A DNA stretch of 32,876 nucleotides from a virus. Of the stretch, positions 14,903 to 21,822 are shown piece after piece. The stretch is taken from positions 1-32,876 of IMG/VR virus record IMGVR_UViG_3300047163_000032; one strand, written 5' to 3'. The notes beneath the pieces are model-generated. The model had not been told where the DNA came from and searched no databases. It was given only the letters and a program-made list of their open reading frames with translations. How positions within the stretch are numbered: position 1 is the stretch's first letter; every line of letters begins with the position of its first letter. Both the position numbers and the translations under genes were made by a program.

Positions 14903-15567
14903 AAGAGAGGCCGATTCCGTTTACGTCGCCGATGGTTCGGGCGATTTTGGCGGGCGCGAAGACGCAGACGCGGCGGGTGGTGAAGGATCAACCTCCACCA
15001 AATTGCTCGTTTTTAACCCAAGCAAAGACAGGCCAGTACCCTGACAATCGTGCGCGGTGGGGATGGACTGACGGCGCAACCGTTGATTACTCATGGCATC
15101 CATGGATCGGCGATGAACCCGCTTGGCAGACTTGCCCCTACGGTCAGCCCGGAGACCGGCTCTGGGTGCGCGAAGCTGTAGAGCGCTACCCAATCCCAAA
15201 CCTCCTCACAGGCGAGCCGACCAACGATTATGGAGGACGGTATGTCGCAGATGGAGAACCTGTCCTTACCCAAAAGCCAGACATTCCTGGTTTTGATATT
15301 AGGTGGTGGTATTCGCGGAATACCTGCCCTCCAATACACATGCCACGCTGGGCCTCACGCATCACGCTGGAGATCACCGAGGTGCGTGTCCAGCGGTTGC
15401 AGGAGATCAGCGAAGAAGATGCCAAGGCTGAAGGATTTGGTCCTCGTTCAGCCCGCGCATTGTTTTGCGGCATGTGGGATACGATCCACGGCAACGGTGC
15501 GTGGCGTGCCAATCCTTGGATATGGGCGCTGAGTTTGCGCGTACTGGACGCGGCGGAGCGGCTGTGA
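14899..15567 (+). CDS. ASCH/PUA-like phage protein, 222 aa
   Basis: The protein starts MKERPIPFTSPMVRAILAGAKTQTRRVVK, followed by YGQPGDRLWVREA (about 89-101), IHMPRWASRITLEITEVRVQRLQEIS, EEDAKAEGF and NPWIWALSLRV near the end. This is the familiar phage protein with an ASCH (PUA-like) fold, thought to bind RNA or modified nucleic acid. The start ATG 14899 overlaps the TPGPW stop and is preferred over an upstream in-frame GTG. It lies directly before a cytosine methyltransferase, which is notable because PUA-like relatives read modified bases. Confidence 0.8.
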   Translation: MKERPIPFTSPMVRAILAGAKTQTRRVVKDQPPPNCSFLTQAKTGQYPDNRARWGWTDGATVDYSWHPWIGDEPAWQTCPYGQPGDRLWVREAVERYPIPNLLTGEPTNDYGGRYVADGEPVLTQKPDIPGFDIRWWYSRNTCPPIHMPRWASRITLEITEVRVQRLQEISEEDAKAEGFGPRSARALFCGMWDTIHGNGAWRANPWIWALSLRVLDAAERL

Positions 15568-15598
15568 GTCATTGGGCGCTGTACCACGAAGGGAAGCG

Positions 15599-16909
15599 AT
15601 GAACTACTACAACGAGCTCGACCCCGTAAAGGCCGAGACGATTCGGGAAGCGATCAAGGCGGGAGCGATTTCGCCGGGGAAAGTGGACGAGAGGAGCATT
15701 ACCGATGTCGAACCAGCCGACCTTGTGGGATATGCCCAGTGCCACTTCTTCGCCGGTGGAGGATTCTGGTCACTCGCACTCCGAAACGCCGGCTGGCCCG
15801 ATGATAGGCCAGTCTGGACTGGAAGCTGCCCCTGCCCCAGTTTCAGCGCGGCAGGCAAAGGGCGAGGGTTTGATGACCCTCGTCACCTCTGGCCGGATTG
15901 GTTTCGGCTCATCCGCGAGTGCCGACCTGCAACAGTCTTTGGTGAACAGGTTGATGCAGCGATTCGACATGGCTGGCTCGACCTTGTTTGTGGAGACCTG
16001 GAAGCGGAGGAGTACGCCGTTGCGGCGGCGGTACTGGGAGCACACAGCGCGGGCGCGCCGCACATCCGTCAAAGGCTGTACTTCTGTGCCGACACCGGAC
16101 ACGGGGATGAACGTGGTCGATGCGAACTGGGAGGTCCGTCGTCAGACGGCAAAGGAGAAGCACGGAAACAACGGCTTTGGAATGACGATTGTGATGGCAG
16201 CTTCGCTCGCGAGCGTTCCTTCTCCGAAAGCGAGCGACGACAATTCGAGCAGATATGCCGATCCACAGCGAGGCAGCGCGGTTCATTATGCGAGGCCGAA
16301 CCATTCGACCGATCTGGCTCACACAGTTCAACACTTGGCCTCAGTCCCAACCCCGATGGCAGGCTCCCCGGCAACGGAGACGTACAACGCGGCGGGCAAC
16401 TCGGATTACTCGCGGCGGATTGTGGAGCTGGCGACAGTGATAACCCCGACGCAAGAGGATCACAAGTCGGACGGGCCGAAGGCGATGGAGGAGTACGACG
16501 ACGCGATTCGCGAGGGGAGGCCTGTTCGCGAATCAGCACAGAGGCTCCGGAATCAAGCACGGCTAGCAGCGGTGACAACCCCATCATCCCGCGAATGGAA
16601 GGACACTTCGGGAATGTCAGAGAGTGGCGTGGACCCGGATGGCTCGACCCGCTCACGGCTCGATCAATTGCCGAGGCAGGCGCAACTCGCGGATTCTGGG
16701 GTGACTGCGACTGGTGGTTCGGACGCGACGGCCAGTACCGGCCAGCTGGACCCGGCATACAGCCGCTGGCTCATGGGAGTCAAGCCAGAGTGGGACGGCT
16801 TCGTATGTACGGCGACGCGATCTGTGTCCCAACGGCGCAAGCATTTATTGAAAGCTACATCGAAGCGCGGCTGACCGCCGTGGCAGGTAGGGAGGAGAAT
16901 GGGTTATGA
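15599..16909 (+). CDS. C5-cytosine-specific DNA methyltransferase (Dcm-type)
   Basis: Motifs appear in canonical order in this 436-residue protein: I FAGGGFWSLAL (51-61), IV PCPSFSAAGKGRG with catalytic Cys79 (78-90), VI FGEQV (114-118), VIII APHIRQRLYF (153-162), then a long target-recognition region, and near the C-terminus YGDAICVPTAQAFIESY (motif X). It transfers methyl from SAM to C5 of cytosine. The centre (about 170-370) is rich in Gly, Arg, Ser and Asp and lacks the usual hydrophobic pattern. The reason is that another gene (15705-16874) occupies the +1 frame across it. ATG 15599 is preferred over an earlier in-frame start. Confidence 0.92.
   Translation: MNYYNELDPVKAETIREAIKAGAISPGKVDERSITDVEPADLVGYAQCHFFAGGGFWSLALRNAGWPDDRPVWTGSCPCPSFSAAGKGRGFDDPRHLWPDWFRLIRECRPATVFGEQVDAAIRHGWLDLVCGDLEAEEYAVAAAVLGAHSAGAPHIRQRLYFCADTGHGDERGRCELGGPSSDGKGEARKQRLWNDDCDGSFARERSFSESERRQFEQICRSTARQRGSLCEAEPFDRSGSHSSTLGLSPNPDGRLPGNGDVQRGGQLGLLAADCGAGDSDNPDARGSQVGRAEGDGGVRRRDSRGEACSRISTEAPESSTASSGDNPIIPRMEGHFGNVREWRGPGWLDPLTARSIAEAGATRGFWGDCDWWFGRDGQYRPAGPGIQPLAHGSQARVGRLRMYGDAICVPTAQAFIESYIEARLTAVAGREENGL
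15705..16874 (+). CDS. overprinted gene inside the methyltransferase, 389 aa
   Basis: A complete open frame lies in +1 within the methyltransferase and has its own ribosome-binding site (GAGGAG 15691-15696, 8 bases before ATG 15705). The product begins MSNQPTLWDMPSATSSP and contains ASADLQQSL, GSTLFVETWKRRSTPL, and SRWLMGVKPEWDGF near the end. A unit of the form LA(S/T)VxTPxxxxD recurs at about residues 126, 168, 211, 242 and 287. Similar proteins ('TLWDAPSATSSP ... SRWLMGxPPEWD') accompany many phage cytosine methyltransferases, so it is a real gene. Function unknown; the repeats coincide with the methyltransferase recognition region. Confidence 0.8.
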   Translation: MSNQPTLWDMPSATSSPVEDSGHSHSETPAGPMIGQSGLEAAPAPVSARQAKGEGLMTLVTSGRIGFGSSASADLQQSLVNRLMQRFDMAGSTLFVETWKRRSTPLRRRYWEHTARARRTSVKGCTSVPTPDTGMNVVDANWEVRRQTAKEKHGNNGFGMTIVMAASLASVPSPKASDDNSSRYADPQRGSAVHYARPNHSTDLAHTVQHLASVPTPMAGSPATETYNAAGNSDYSRRIVELATVITPTQEDHKSDGPKAMEEYDDAIREGRPVRESAQRLRNQARLAAVTTPSSREWKDTSGMSESGVDPDGSTRSRLDQLPRQAQLADSGVTATGGSDATASTGQLDPAYSRWLMGVKPEWDGFVCTATRSVSQRRKHLLKATSKRG

Positions 16910-17349
16910 AATGGTTCGATAGGCTTTTCAAATTGGAAGAGATCAATGGCGGCAACCGGTGCCCGACCTACTTGTACCGCTGGACGTTGCTCAAGGCGAA
17001 AGACTGGAGCGTATACCTTCTCCACTTCGTCGGCGATGACCCGTCGCTCGATCTTCACGACCACCCGAAGAGATTCATCAGCATTGGCCTCTGGGGAAAG
17101 TACAACGAGTGGCAGAGCGAAACGGACATACTGTTCGACTCCCCAGAAGTCTTTCGCGCCCCTTGGATTCGCACCTTTCCTGCGGAGCATCGTCACCGGC
17201 TGAGCATGATCGACGGCGGTACTTGCTGGACACTCGTCATTGTGCTCAAGGCTGTTCGCCCTTGGGGCTTCTGGCGTATGGGCAAATTCATTCCGTTCCG
17301 TGAGTACGTCAACGGCAAGATCGCAGATGCGCGTAAGGCTTGTCCATAA
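16906..17349 (+). CDS. cupin-like protein, 147 aa
   Basis: A cupin-type beta barrel is suggested by DLHDHPKRFISIGLWGKY with His51 and His53, and FPAEHRHRLSMI with Glu94, His95 and His97, which would hold a metal. WGFWRMGKFIPFREY follows. The whole pattern (YLHRW ... LHDHPW ... LW.GY ... AEH.HRL ... WGFW) belongs to a phage-associated cupin family of unknown substrate. ATG 16906 overlaps the methyltransferase stop by 4 bases. Confidence 0.8.
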   Translation: MKWFDRLFKLEEINGGNRCPTYLYRWTLLKAKDWSVYLLHFVGDDPSLDLHDHPKRFISIGLWGKYNEWQSETDILFDSPEVFRAPWIRTFPAEHRHRLSMIDGGTCWTLVIVLKAVRPWGFWRMGKFIPFREYVNGKIADARKACP

Positions 17350-17394
17350 CCGGCTTACCGCCGTGGCTGAGGTTGAGTAAAGGATGGGGGAAAG

Positions 17395-17781
17395 ATGGAA
17401 AGGAAACCGTTGTCGGAAGCGAAGGTCGGGGATCGGGTGGGAATTTATTGGAGGGGTATATTGCTTCACGTCAGGCCTGTCTCCAAGGTAACCCCAAAGT
17501 TGGTTTACTGCGGCGAATCTGGCTACAGCAAAGAAGATGGTTTTCAGGAGAAGCCGCTGTCTTCAACTTACACGATGCATTTGCCCACAGAGCAGGAGTT
17601 GGCTACTTGGGATGCGAGGATTGCCGAAGAAGAACGAGTTGAAGCGGAGCGCAAAGCCTACCTTCAGAGGGAGGACGTGCAACTGGCCTCGCGGTTGGCT
17701 TCGACCGACAACGAATTGTGGCTGAAACTGGGCGTGGAGCGTCTTCGGGAGATCGTCAGGCAGTTGGAGACCCAATCATGA
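17395..17781 (+). CDS. hypothetical protein, 128 aa
   Basis: The N-terminal region resembles a small beta domain (LSEAKVGDRVGIYWRG, LLHVRPVSKVTPKLVYCG). A helical Glu/Arg-rich C-terminal half follows (about 60-125), probably a coiled coil. A GGGGGAAAG stretch precedes ATG 17395. No known family or catalytic motif. It overlaps the next gene by 4 bases, in the same operon as the methyltransferase. Confidence 0.65.
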   Translation: MERKPLSEAKVGDRVGIYWRGILLHVRPVSKVTPKLVYCGESGYSKEDGFQEKPLSSTYTMHLPTEQELATWDARIAEEERVEAERKAYLQREDVQLASRLASTDNELWLKLGVERLREIVRQLETQS

Positions 17782-18056
17782 GCAATTACCGGGACAAAGC
17801 GATTGTGGATGTGGCGCTGGCCGAGAGGCGCAATTCTGATGTTATCCGAACCTACGTGATTTATGAGCCACAGAGTCCAGAGGCTTACGCAGTCTCCCAG
17901 CGCGAGTTGGTTTACGAGCTGTCCGAGGCGTTGAGGGAAATCCTGTGCTGGCATTCCGGGAAACGGCCTGAGGATGCCGGGGCCAAGTGCGAAACGTCGG
18001 CGGAGGCGATCTCCTTGTGCGAGTCCGTTCTCGCCAAAGCCGGGGTGCCGCGATGA
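17778..18056 (+). CDS. hypothetical protein, 92 aa
   Basis: ATG 17778 shares the ATGA overlap with the preceding stop. The product is mainly helical (AIVDVALAERRNSDVIRTYV, SQRELVYELSEALREILCWH), with two or three scattered Cys and no clear motif. It ends in a 4-base overlap with the DUF3268 gene. Function unknown; its existence is supported by the overlap chain. Confidence 0.6.
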   Translation: MSNYRDKAIVDVALAERRNSDVIRTYVIYEPQSPEAYAVSQRELVYELSEALREILCWHSGKRPEDAGAKCETSAEAISLCESVLAKAGVPR

Positions 18057-18472
18057 CACCGGTGATCTGCCAGTATTGCGGAAAATCGGCGGTTCTCGTA
18101 TCGGATACCGAGATTTACGGACGCACGTTCGGCAAGCAATTTTGGTTGTGCCGGAAATGCGACGCCTATGTTGGATGCCACCGTGGGAGTTCGTATCCGC
18201 TCGGGATTCTCGCCGATAAAGAGCTTCGCGGCCTAAAGGTTTTGGGCCATAGCCTGTTCGACTGCATATGGCGGGCGGCGATGAAACGAAAGAATTGGGG
18301 TAAGGGTCGATCCAGAAACGCCGCATACGTTTGGCTGTCGAAGATTACCGGGATTCCTCTGGAGGAGTGTCATTTCGGGATGATGACCAAGGAGAAATGT
18401 CTTGTGGCAATCCACGCCCTTGAGGCTTTCCATCTTCAACTGCAAGCCAAACGAAAAGGGAGTGAGCGATGA
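18053..18472 (+). CDS. DUF3268-like zinc-finger-containing protein, 139 aa
   Basis: MTPVICQYCGKSAVLV gives Cys6 and Cys9, and FWLCRKCDAYVGCHRG gives Cys33, Cys36 and Cys42. SYPLGILADKELRGLKVLGHSLFD follows. This matches the 'zinc-finger-containing domain' family DUF3268, a frequent phage protein of unknown role. The C-terminal part (AAYVWLSKITGI, ECHFGMM) is helical. It starts in a 4-base overlap with the gene before and ends in one with the gene after. Confidence 0.85.
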   Translation: MTPVICQYCGKSAVLVSDTEIYGRTFGKQFWLCRKCDAYVGCHRGSSYPLGILADKELRGLKVLGHSLFDCIWRAAMKRKNWGKGRSRNAAYVWLSKITGIPLEECHFGMMTKEKCLVAIHALEAFHLQLQAKRKGSER

Positions 18473-19065
18473 AACCGTTGATGACGAGATTTGCGTTGAT
18501 GGCCTTTCTTTGCGGGGTCGCGGTAGGACAGAATTCAAATGCCAACCCGGCTACTCTGGAATTCCACTCGCCTACTCTGGAATTCCACTCGCCGCCTTTT
18601 GACGTTCACGAATGCGGTCACACTCAGCCTGGCGATGTGTTGTGCTTGCTTCCGAAGCCGCAGCCCATTCACATCCGCGAATGCGGCCAAGCATCGCCGG
18701 GAGATACGTGGTGCTGGGAACCGCCGCCGCTTCAAACTGATTCGTGGATAAGTTTGAATGGTCTGGCAATTGGGGTTGTTGGCGCCAGCAAGTTTACTTT
18801 TTGTTCGAGCTGGCCCAATTCTTTGGAGACCGAGCAACCGGATATCAATGTGTGGGTGGAGAGTGACCGCAGTTGCCACTGGTTTTTGTTTTCTTACGAC
18901 GATCATTCGTCTAGTTATAGCAAGCCTTTGGTTGAATGTGACATCGCCGACGACGATGGGCCTGCCAACTGCCGATTGGTGGGCAAGCACACGCTGGAAG
19001 AAGTTGTGCTCAGCGTAGTGTTCAAAGAAGCCCGTCAGCGGGAAGAGTTACGGAGGGTGAAGTAG
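18469..19065 (+). CDS. secreted or periplasmic protein with duplicated segments, 198 aa
   Basis: The N-terminus MKPLMTRFALMAFLCGVAVG is a signal-peptide-like hydrophobic stretch. TLEFHSP then occurs twice in tandem, encoded by an exact 21-bp DNA duplication (18551-18592). Next come two related units, HECGHTQPGDVLC and RECGQASPGDTWC, about 22 residues apart, each with two Cys that might form disulfides. The remainder is a beta-rich domain. No named family. Possibly an exported phage factor that alters the host surface; that is speculation. Confidence 0.7.
   Translation: MKPLMTRFALMAFLCGVAVGQNSNANPATLEFHSPTLEFHSPPFDVHECGHTQPGDVLCLLPKPQPIHIRECGQASPGDTWCWEPPPLQTDSWISLNGLAIGVVGASKFTFCSSWPNSLETEQPDINVWVESDRSCHWFLFSYDDHSSSYSKPLVECDIADDDGPANCRLVGKHTLEEVVLSVVFKEARQREELRRVK
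18551..18592 (+). repeat. exact 21-bp tandem duplication inside a coding region
   Basis: Two identical 21-bp units lie back to back (18551-18571 and 18572-18592), each containing the palindrome GGAATTCC. They keep the frame and duplicate TLEFHSP. A recent slippage event is likely; copy number may vary between relatives. Confidence 0.95.
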
Positions 19066-19212
19066 ATGGCATGGCTGATTGCGATGGCAGTGGTTTCAGT
19101 GTTCGCGGTGTTTTTTTCTGCGTTCGAGATAACTCATGAACTTAGTCGCATCGCAACCGCACTAGAGGCCAGCAACCAGGCGGAAAGGGAGCGGGAACGT
19201 GACATATTATGA
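19066..19212 (+). CDS. small single-TM protein, 48 aa
   Basis: ATG 19066 follows the previous stop directly, with GGAGGG a few bases upstream. Residues 2-20 (AWLIAMAVVSVFAVFFSAF) form one transmembrane helix. A short charged coiled tail (LEASNQAERERERD) follows. The stop overlaps the next gene by 14 bases. Function unknown. Confidence 0.6.
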   Translation: MAWLIAMAVVSVFAVFFSAFEITHELSRIATALEASNQAERERERDIL

Positions 19213-19423
19213 AGCGGTACAGGAGGTTCGGCGCAGATGGGGGGACGCTGGTCGAGCGATGTCAAGGAACCTTGGAGGCAACCTTCGCAGTCGGAGAGTA
19301 GGTGAAAAGGTGGGTGGCATGATTTGGTACTTGGGCGAGGGCAGTACGTGGGAAGAAGCATTCGCGGACGCGGATCGTAGAGCTAACTTGCGAAGCGCCG
19401 CCCCTGAACCGGGCAAGCGGTAG
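19199..19423 (+). CDS. hypothetical protein, 74 aa
   Basis: GTG 19199 has AAGGGAG upstream. The product starts TYYEAVQEVRRRWGDAGRAM and contains KVGGMIWYLGEGSTWEEAFADADRR. This reads as a real small globular protein of the type common in phages: a helical start, a Gly/Trp centre, then 'TWEEA..DA'. No family named. It overlaps the single-TM gene before it. Confidence 0.6.
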   Translation: MTYYEAVQEVRRRWGDAGRAMSRNLGGNLRSRRVGEKVGGMIWYLGEGSTWEEAFADADRRANLRSAAPEPGKR

Positions 19424-19433
19424 GGAGGGATAG

Positions 19434-19571
19434 ATGTCCTACGATGTGTGCGAAAAGAAGTGGAACGACGGCAAGGAGCATGTCTGTGTCGAGATGGAAG
19501 GCCACGGCGGTCTGTGTTGCTGTGTATGTGGAGCGCAAAAGCGCATCACTTACGAAATGCTCACCGCATGA
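19434..19571 (+). CDS. tiny Cys-rich protein, 45 aa
   Basis: GGGAGGGA lies just before ATG 19434. The product has Cys6, Cys18, and a CCCVCG cluster (residues 28-33) with His17 and His24. A zinc ribbon of the C ... H ... CxxC type is plausible. It ends in ATGA, coupling it to the next gene. No function known. Confidence 0.6.
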   Translation: MSYDVCEKKWNDGKEHVCVEMEGHGGLCCCVCGAQKRITYEMLTA

Positions 19572-19693
19572 AGAAAATCCCCGTTGAACTAGACCGGATA
19601 ACCGATGTGGTGCTTGCATACAGGCCGAAACCGAAGTCGAAAGCTGCGAAGAAACGGACCAGGAAAGCGAAGCGCGATGCGAAAAGTTCTTGA
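19568..19693 (+). CDS. tiny basic protein, 41 aa
   Basis: It starts in an ATGA overlap with the Cys-rich gene. MKKIPVELDRITDVVLAYRP is followed by a Lys/Arg-rich tail (KPKSKAAKKRTRKAKRDAK). 'ITDVVLAYRPKPKSKAAKKR' is a pattern I have seen at the ends of small phage proteins next to methyltransferase genes. It probably binds nucleic acid. It overlaps the methyltransferase start by 17 bases. Confidence 0.6.
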   Translation: MKKIPVELDRITDVVLAYRPKPKSKAAKKRTRKAKRDAKSS

Positions 19694-20309
19694 CCTCTTT
19701 TGTGCGGGCGGCGGCGCTGGGATGGGGCTGCACCGGGCTTGGCCGGACGCGGAAATAACGGGGGTAGACATCAACCGTCAATCCAACTATCCCTTCAACT
19801 TCGTTCAAGGTGATGCTCTCACCTTTCCCCTGAATGGTTACGACTTCATTTGGGCAAGCCCGCCATGCCAGCTCTACACCCGAAAATCTGCGAACTGGGG
19901 GCGCAAGCGCAACCACTGGATAGAGCATCCAGACCTTATCGACCCGATACGTCAACGGCTGCTTGCCAGCGTAACGCCGTTCGTCATTGAGAACGTAGTC
20001 GGCGCTCCGATCCGTGTAGACCTCATGCTCTGTGGGAGTATGTTCGGCCTGAAAATACAAAAGCATCGCAACTTTGAATCTAGCTTTCCTCTCTCTGCGC
20101 TCTTGCCTCCCTGCAATCATTCTGACCTCTACAATCCCTGGCAGGGTAAGGGGCGAAGCGCAGATAAATTGCGCGCCGCTATGGGCATTGATTGGCTCCC
20201 TATATCTGGCGGTGCTTCCCGCAAGGCCGGATACACTGGCGACCTTTTCAATGCGATTCCGCCCGCATATAGCGAGTACATCGCACATCAATTCGGAAAG
20301 GTGGCGTGA
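19677..20309 (+). CDS. short C5-cytosine DNA methyltransferase
   Basis: This is a 210-residue enzyme with motif I DLFCAGGGAGMGLH (6-19), an acidic residue in GVDINRQ (29-35), motif IV SPPCQ with catalytic Cys64 (61-65), motif VI IENVVGAP (104-111), then LCGSMFGLKIQKHRNFES (118-135), typical of short phage C5 methyltransferases. Motifs VIII-X and a separate recognition domain are not evident, so it may be a compact enzyme. It is unrelated in length and detail to the one at 15599, so the phage carries two. ATG 19677 sits inside the preceding basic-protein gene. Confidence 0.88.
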   Translation: MRKVLDLFCAGGGAGMGLHRAWPDAEITGVDINRQSNYPFNFVQGDALTFPLNGYDFIWASPPCQLYTRKSANWGRKRNHWIEHPDLIDPIRQRLLASVTPFVIENVVGAPIRVDLMLCGSMFGLKIQKHRNFESSFPLSALLPPCNHSDLYNPWQGKGRSADKLRAAMGIDWLPISGGASRKAGYTGDLFNAIPPAYSEYIAHQFGKVA

Positions 20310-20397
20310 ATTATGGGGCATGGGAGTCAAGTATATAGTTCCCAATGGTTTCGTAAGTAGTCCCACGCAGTAGACACCGAACCACAGGAGATAAAAC

Positions 20398-20670
20398 ATG
20401 ACCTACAAAGACGCGGAGTTGAAAGCAAAATATGAGCAATGGCAGATGGGACAAGCACTGAACGCGGATGCGGCCTCCGCTGGTATTGGTCTCCCAATGG
20501 AAGGGTGTGCTCGCCTTGAAACTCCTCAAGAACAGGTGGAACGCCGCGCAGCAGGCCTACAGCGCGACCATGACCGTCTGGCGCGGTTCCACGAACTCCT
20601 GCTGAAGCATCCTGAGTTTCCCGAATTGCTTGAGTTAATCCGGATCAACGAACAACTCGGCATCATCTAA
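20398..20670 (+). CDS. hypothetical protein, 90 aa
   Basis: AACCACAGGAGA (20380-20391) precedes ATG 20398, and the same 12 bases precede the gene at 20732. The product is helical: MTYKDAELKAKYEQW, RLETPQEQVERRAAGLQRDHDR, HPEFPELLELIRINEQLG. No catalytic or metal-binding motif. Small internal coiled coil likely. Function unknown. Confidence 0.65.
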   Translation: MTYKDAELKAKYEQWQMGQALNADAASAGIGLPMEGCARLETPQEQVERRAAGLQRDHDRLARFHELLLKHPEFPELLELIRINEQLGII

Positions 20671-20674
20671 CTCA

Positions 20675-20701
20675 CGCGGGCGGTAACCACTCCGCCCCGC
20701 G
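20675..20701 (+). other. intergenic GC-rich hairpin
   Basis: GGGCGG (20678-20683) pairs with CCGCCC (20692-20697) across an 8-base loop, extendable by three pairs with one bulged C. It begins 5 bases after the stop of the gene at 20398. There is no T-run, so it is not a normal terminator; it may protect RNA ends or shape the leader of the next gene. Confidence 0.5.
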
Positions 20702-20731
20702 CACCGCTCAACCACAGGAGAGGGTACTGGC

Positions 20732-21097
20732 ATGAGTAGACAAGTGTTCTGTTTGGCGGGGGCGCTGTTAGCCGAGTTTGCAGGTTGCATTTTGGCTTTT
20801 AACGGCTTTTTGGTAGCACCCGTGGTTCAACTTTTGATGGCCGCGCTTTTTCTGTTTATAGCGATAGACGATCCTATTGATGTGAAAACACTGAAAAAGG
20901 AAAAGGGTATGGTTGGTTGCTACGAAGTATACAGTCCTCCCGATGGCGACGCCATAGTGTTCAAGCACTCTCAGATGGATCAGCTTTTGTGCCACATCGA
21001 GTTGCTGGTGGATTATCTAGAGGACGGGGCGGAAGTCAAGATCGTCTACCGAAAGTACACCCAACAGGAGTTCGACGAGGTGGAGACGGACGAGTAG
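20732..21097 (+). CDS. small membrane protein with acidic tail, 121 aa
   Basis: Residues about 5-25 and 28-46 are two adjacent hydrophobic helices. A soluble region of about 70 residues follows (MVGCYEVYSPPDGDAIVFKH, QMDQLLCHIELLVDYLEDG) with a very acidic end. AGGAGA lies upstream of ATG 20732. No family is known. It is likely an inner-membrane protein with its C-terminal domain facing the cytoplasm. Confidence 0.65.
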   Translation: MSRQVFCLAGALLAEFAGCILAFNGFLVAPVVQLLMAALFLFIAIDDPIDVKTLKKEKGMVGCYEVYSPPDGDAIVFKHSQMDQLLCHIELLVDYLEDGAEVKIVYRKYTQQEFDEVETDE

Positions 21098-21125
21098 GTT
21101 CATATCGGGGGAGAGGAGAAAGCGG

Positions 21126-21293
21126 ATGGATATTGATTTGATCCACGATTTTGTGTTGTGTGATCTAGCAGAATGTCCTGATGATCCTGCGCACTGCGGC
21201 TACGTCTGGTGTGGAGCGCCAAGAAATCACCCGCTGCATACGTGTTGGCATTTTAAGACTGAGGGCGCGGAGAAAGGAACGGACAATGAGTGA
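21126..21293 (+). CDS. small Cys/His protein, 55 aa
   Basis: GGGGAGAGGAG precedes ATG 21126. Cys12, Cys17, Cys24, Cys29 and Cys40 with His23, His35, His38 and His42 suggest a zinc- or disulfide-bound micro-domain (VWCGAPRNHPLHTCWHF). The end overlaps the next gene by 8 bases. Similar short 'C ... C.Y.WCG' proteins are common in phages; no function is known. Confidence 0.6.
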   Translation: MDIDLIHDFVLCDLAECPDDPAHCGYVWCGAPRNHPLHTCWHFKTEGAEKGTDNE

Positions 21294-21822
21294 TGAACTA
21301 AGTTTTACCAAGCAGGACATTGAAATCGCTATTGCCGAGTTCGCCCGTATCACGGCGGAGCGGGATCAACTCAGAGAATTAAACCGAACGCTCAACCGCA
21401 CCAACCAAGCACTTACCAAAACTGTACACCAGCAGTCCGAGCGGGGAGCTTGGCAAAGGTACTACACCGCCGCCACCACTCTTTATCACCAGGAATGGGA
21501 CAAGCGGATAGCAGCGGAAGAGGAGCGGGATCGGCTCAAGGCCGCACTCGCAAGAGCAGAACACGCAGCCATGCAGTTGCTGACGGAGCGCGACGAAGCC
21601 GAAGAAGCGGCTGACCGTTTGGCATATACCTTATTCACCGTCGAACAGATTGGTGAACACTCCAACCTTAACAATCCGTGGGAACTGGCGGAAATTCTGA
21701 TGCTGGACATTAAGGCCGAACTGAAACTGGCCGAACGCCGGGGGATTGAGAGTGCGATGGAATTTGTTGAACTAGCGCATCGCGGTATCTGCGCCCTGCT
21801 ATGGAAGGAACCCAATGACTGA
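21286..21822 (+). CDS. coiled-coil protein, 178 aa
   Basis: Residues about 10-55 and 75-125 have long heptad-like stretches (AEFARITAERDQLRELNRTL, EERDRLKAALARAEHAAMQL), so the protein is probably a dimeric coiled coil. The C-terminal third is helical with NNPWELAEILMLDIK. The start ATG 21286 overlaps the preceding stop. No family or function; adjacent genes share the coiled style. Confidence 0.65.
   Translation: MSDELSFTKQDIEIAIAEFARITAERDQLRELNRTLNRTNQALTKTVHQQSERGAWQRYYTAATTLYHQEWDKRIAAEEERDRLKAALARAEHAAMQLLTERDEAEEAADRLAYTLFTVEQIGEHSNLNNPWELAEILMLDIKAELKLAERRGIESAMEFVELAHRGICALLWKEPND
21803..21822 (+). repeat. 20-bp start-site repeat, copy 1
   Basis: GGAAGGAACCCAATGACTGA is identical to 22407-22426. 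In both places the ATG in the repeat starts a gene (21815 and 22419), and the preceding gene ends within or next to it. It looks like a shared translation-start cassette. Confidence 0.9.

Noticed and set aside
16069-16758. Minus-strand frame across the methyltransferase
   Set aside because: Pro/Ser/Arg-rich shadow of two sense-strand frames; no ribosome-binding site.
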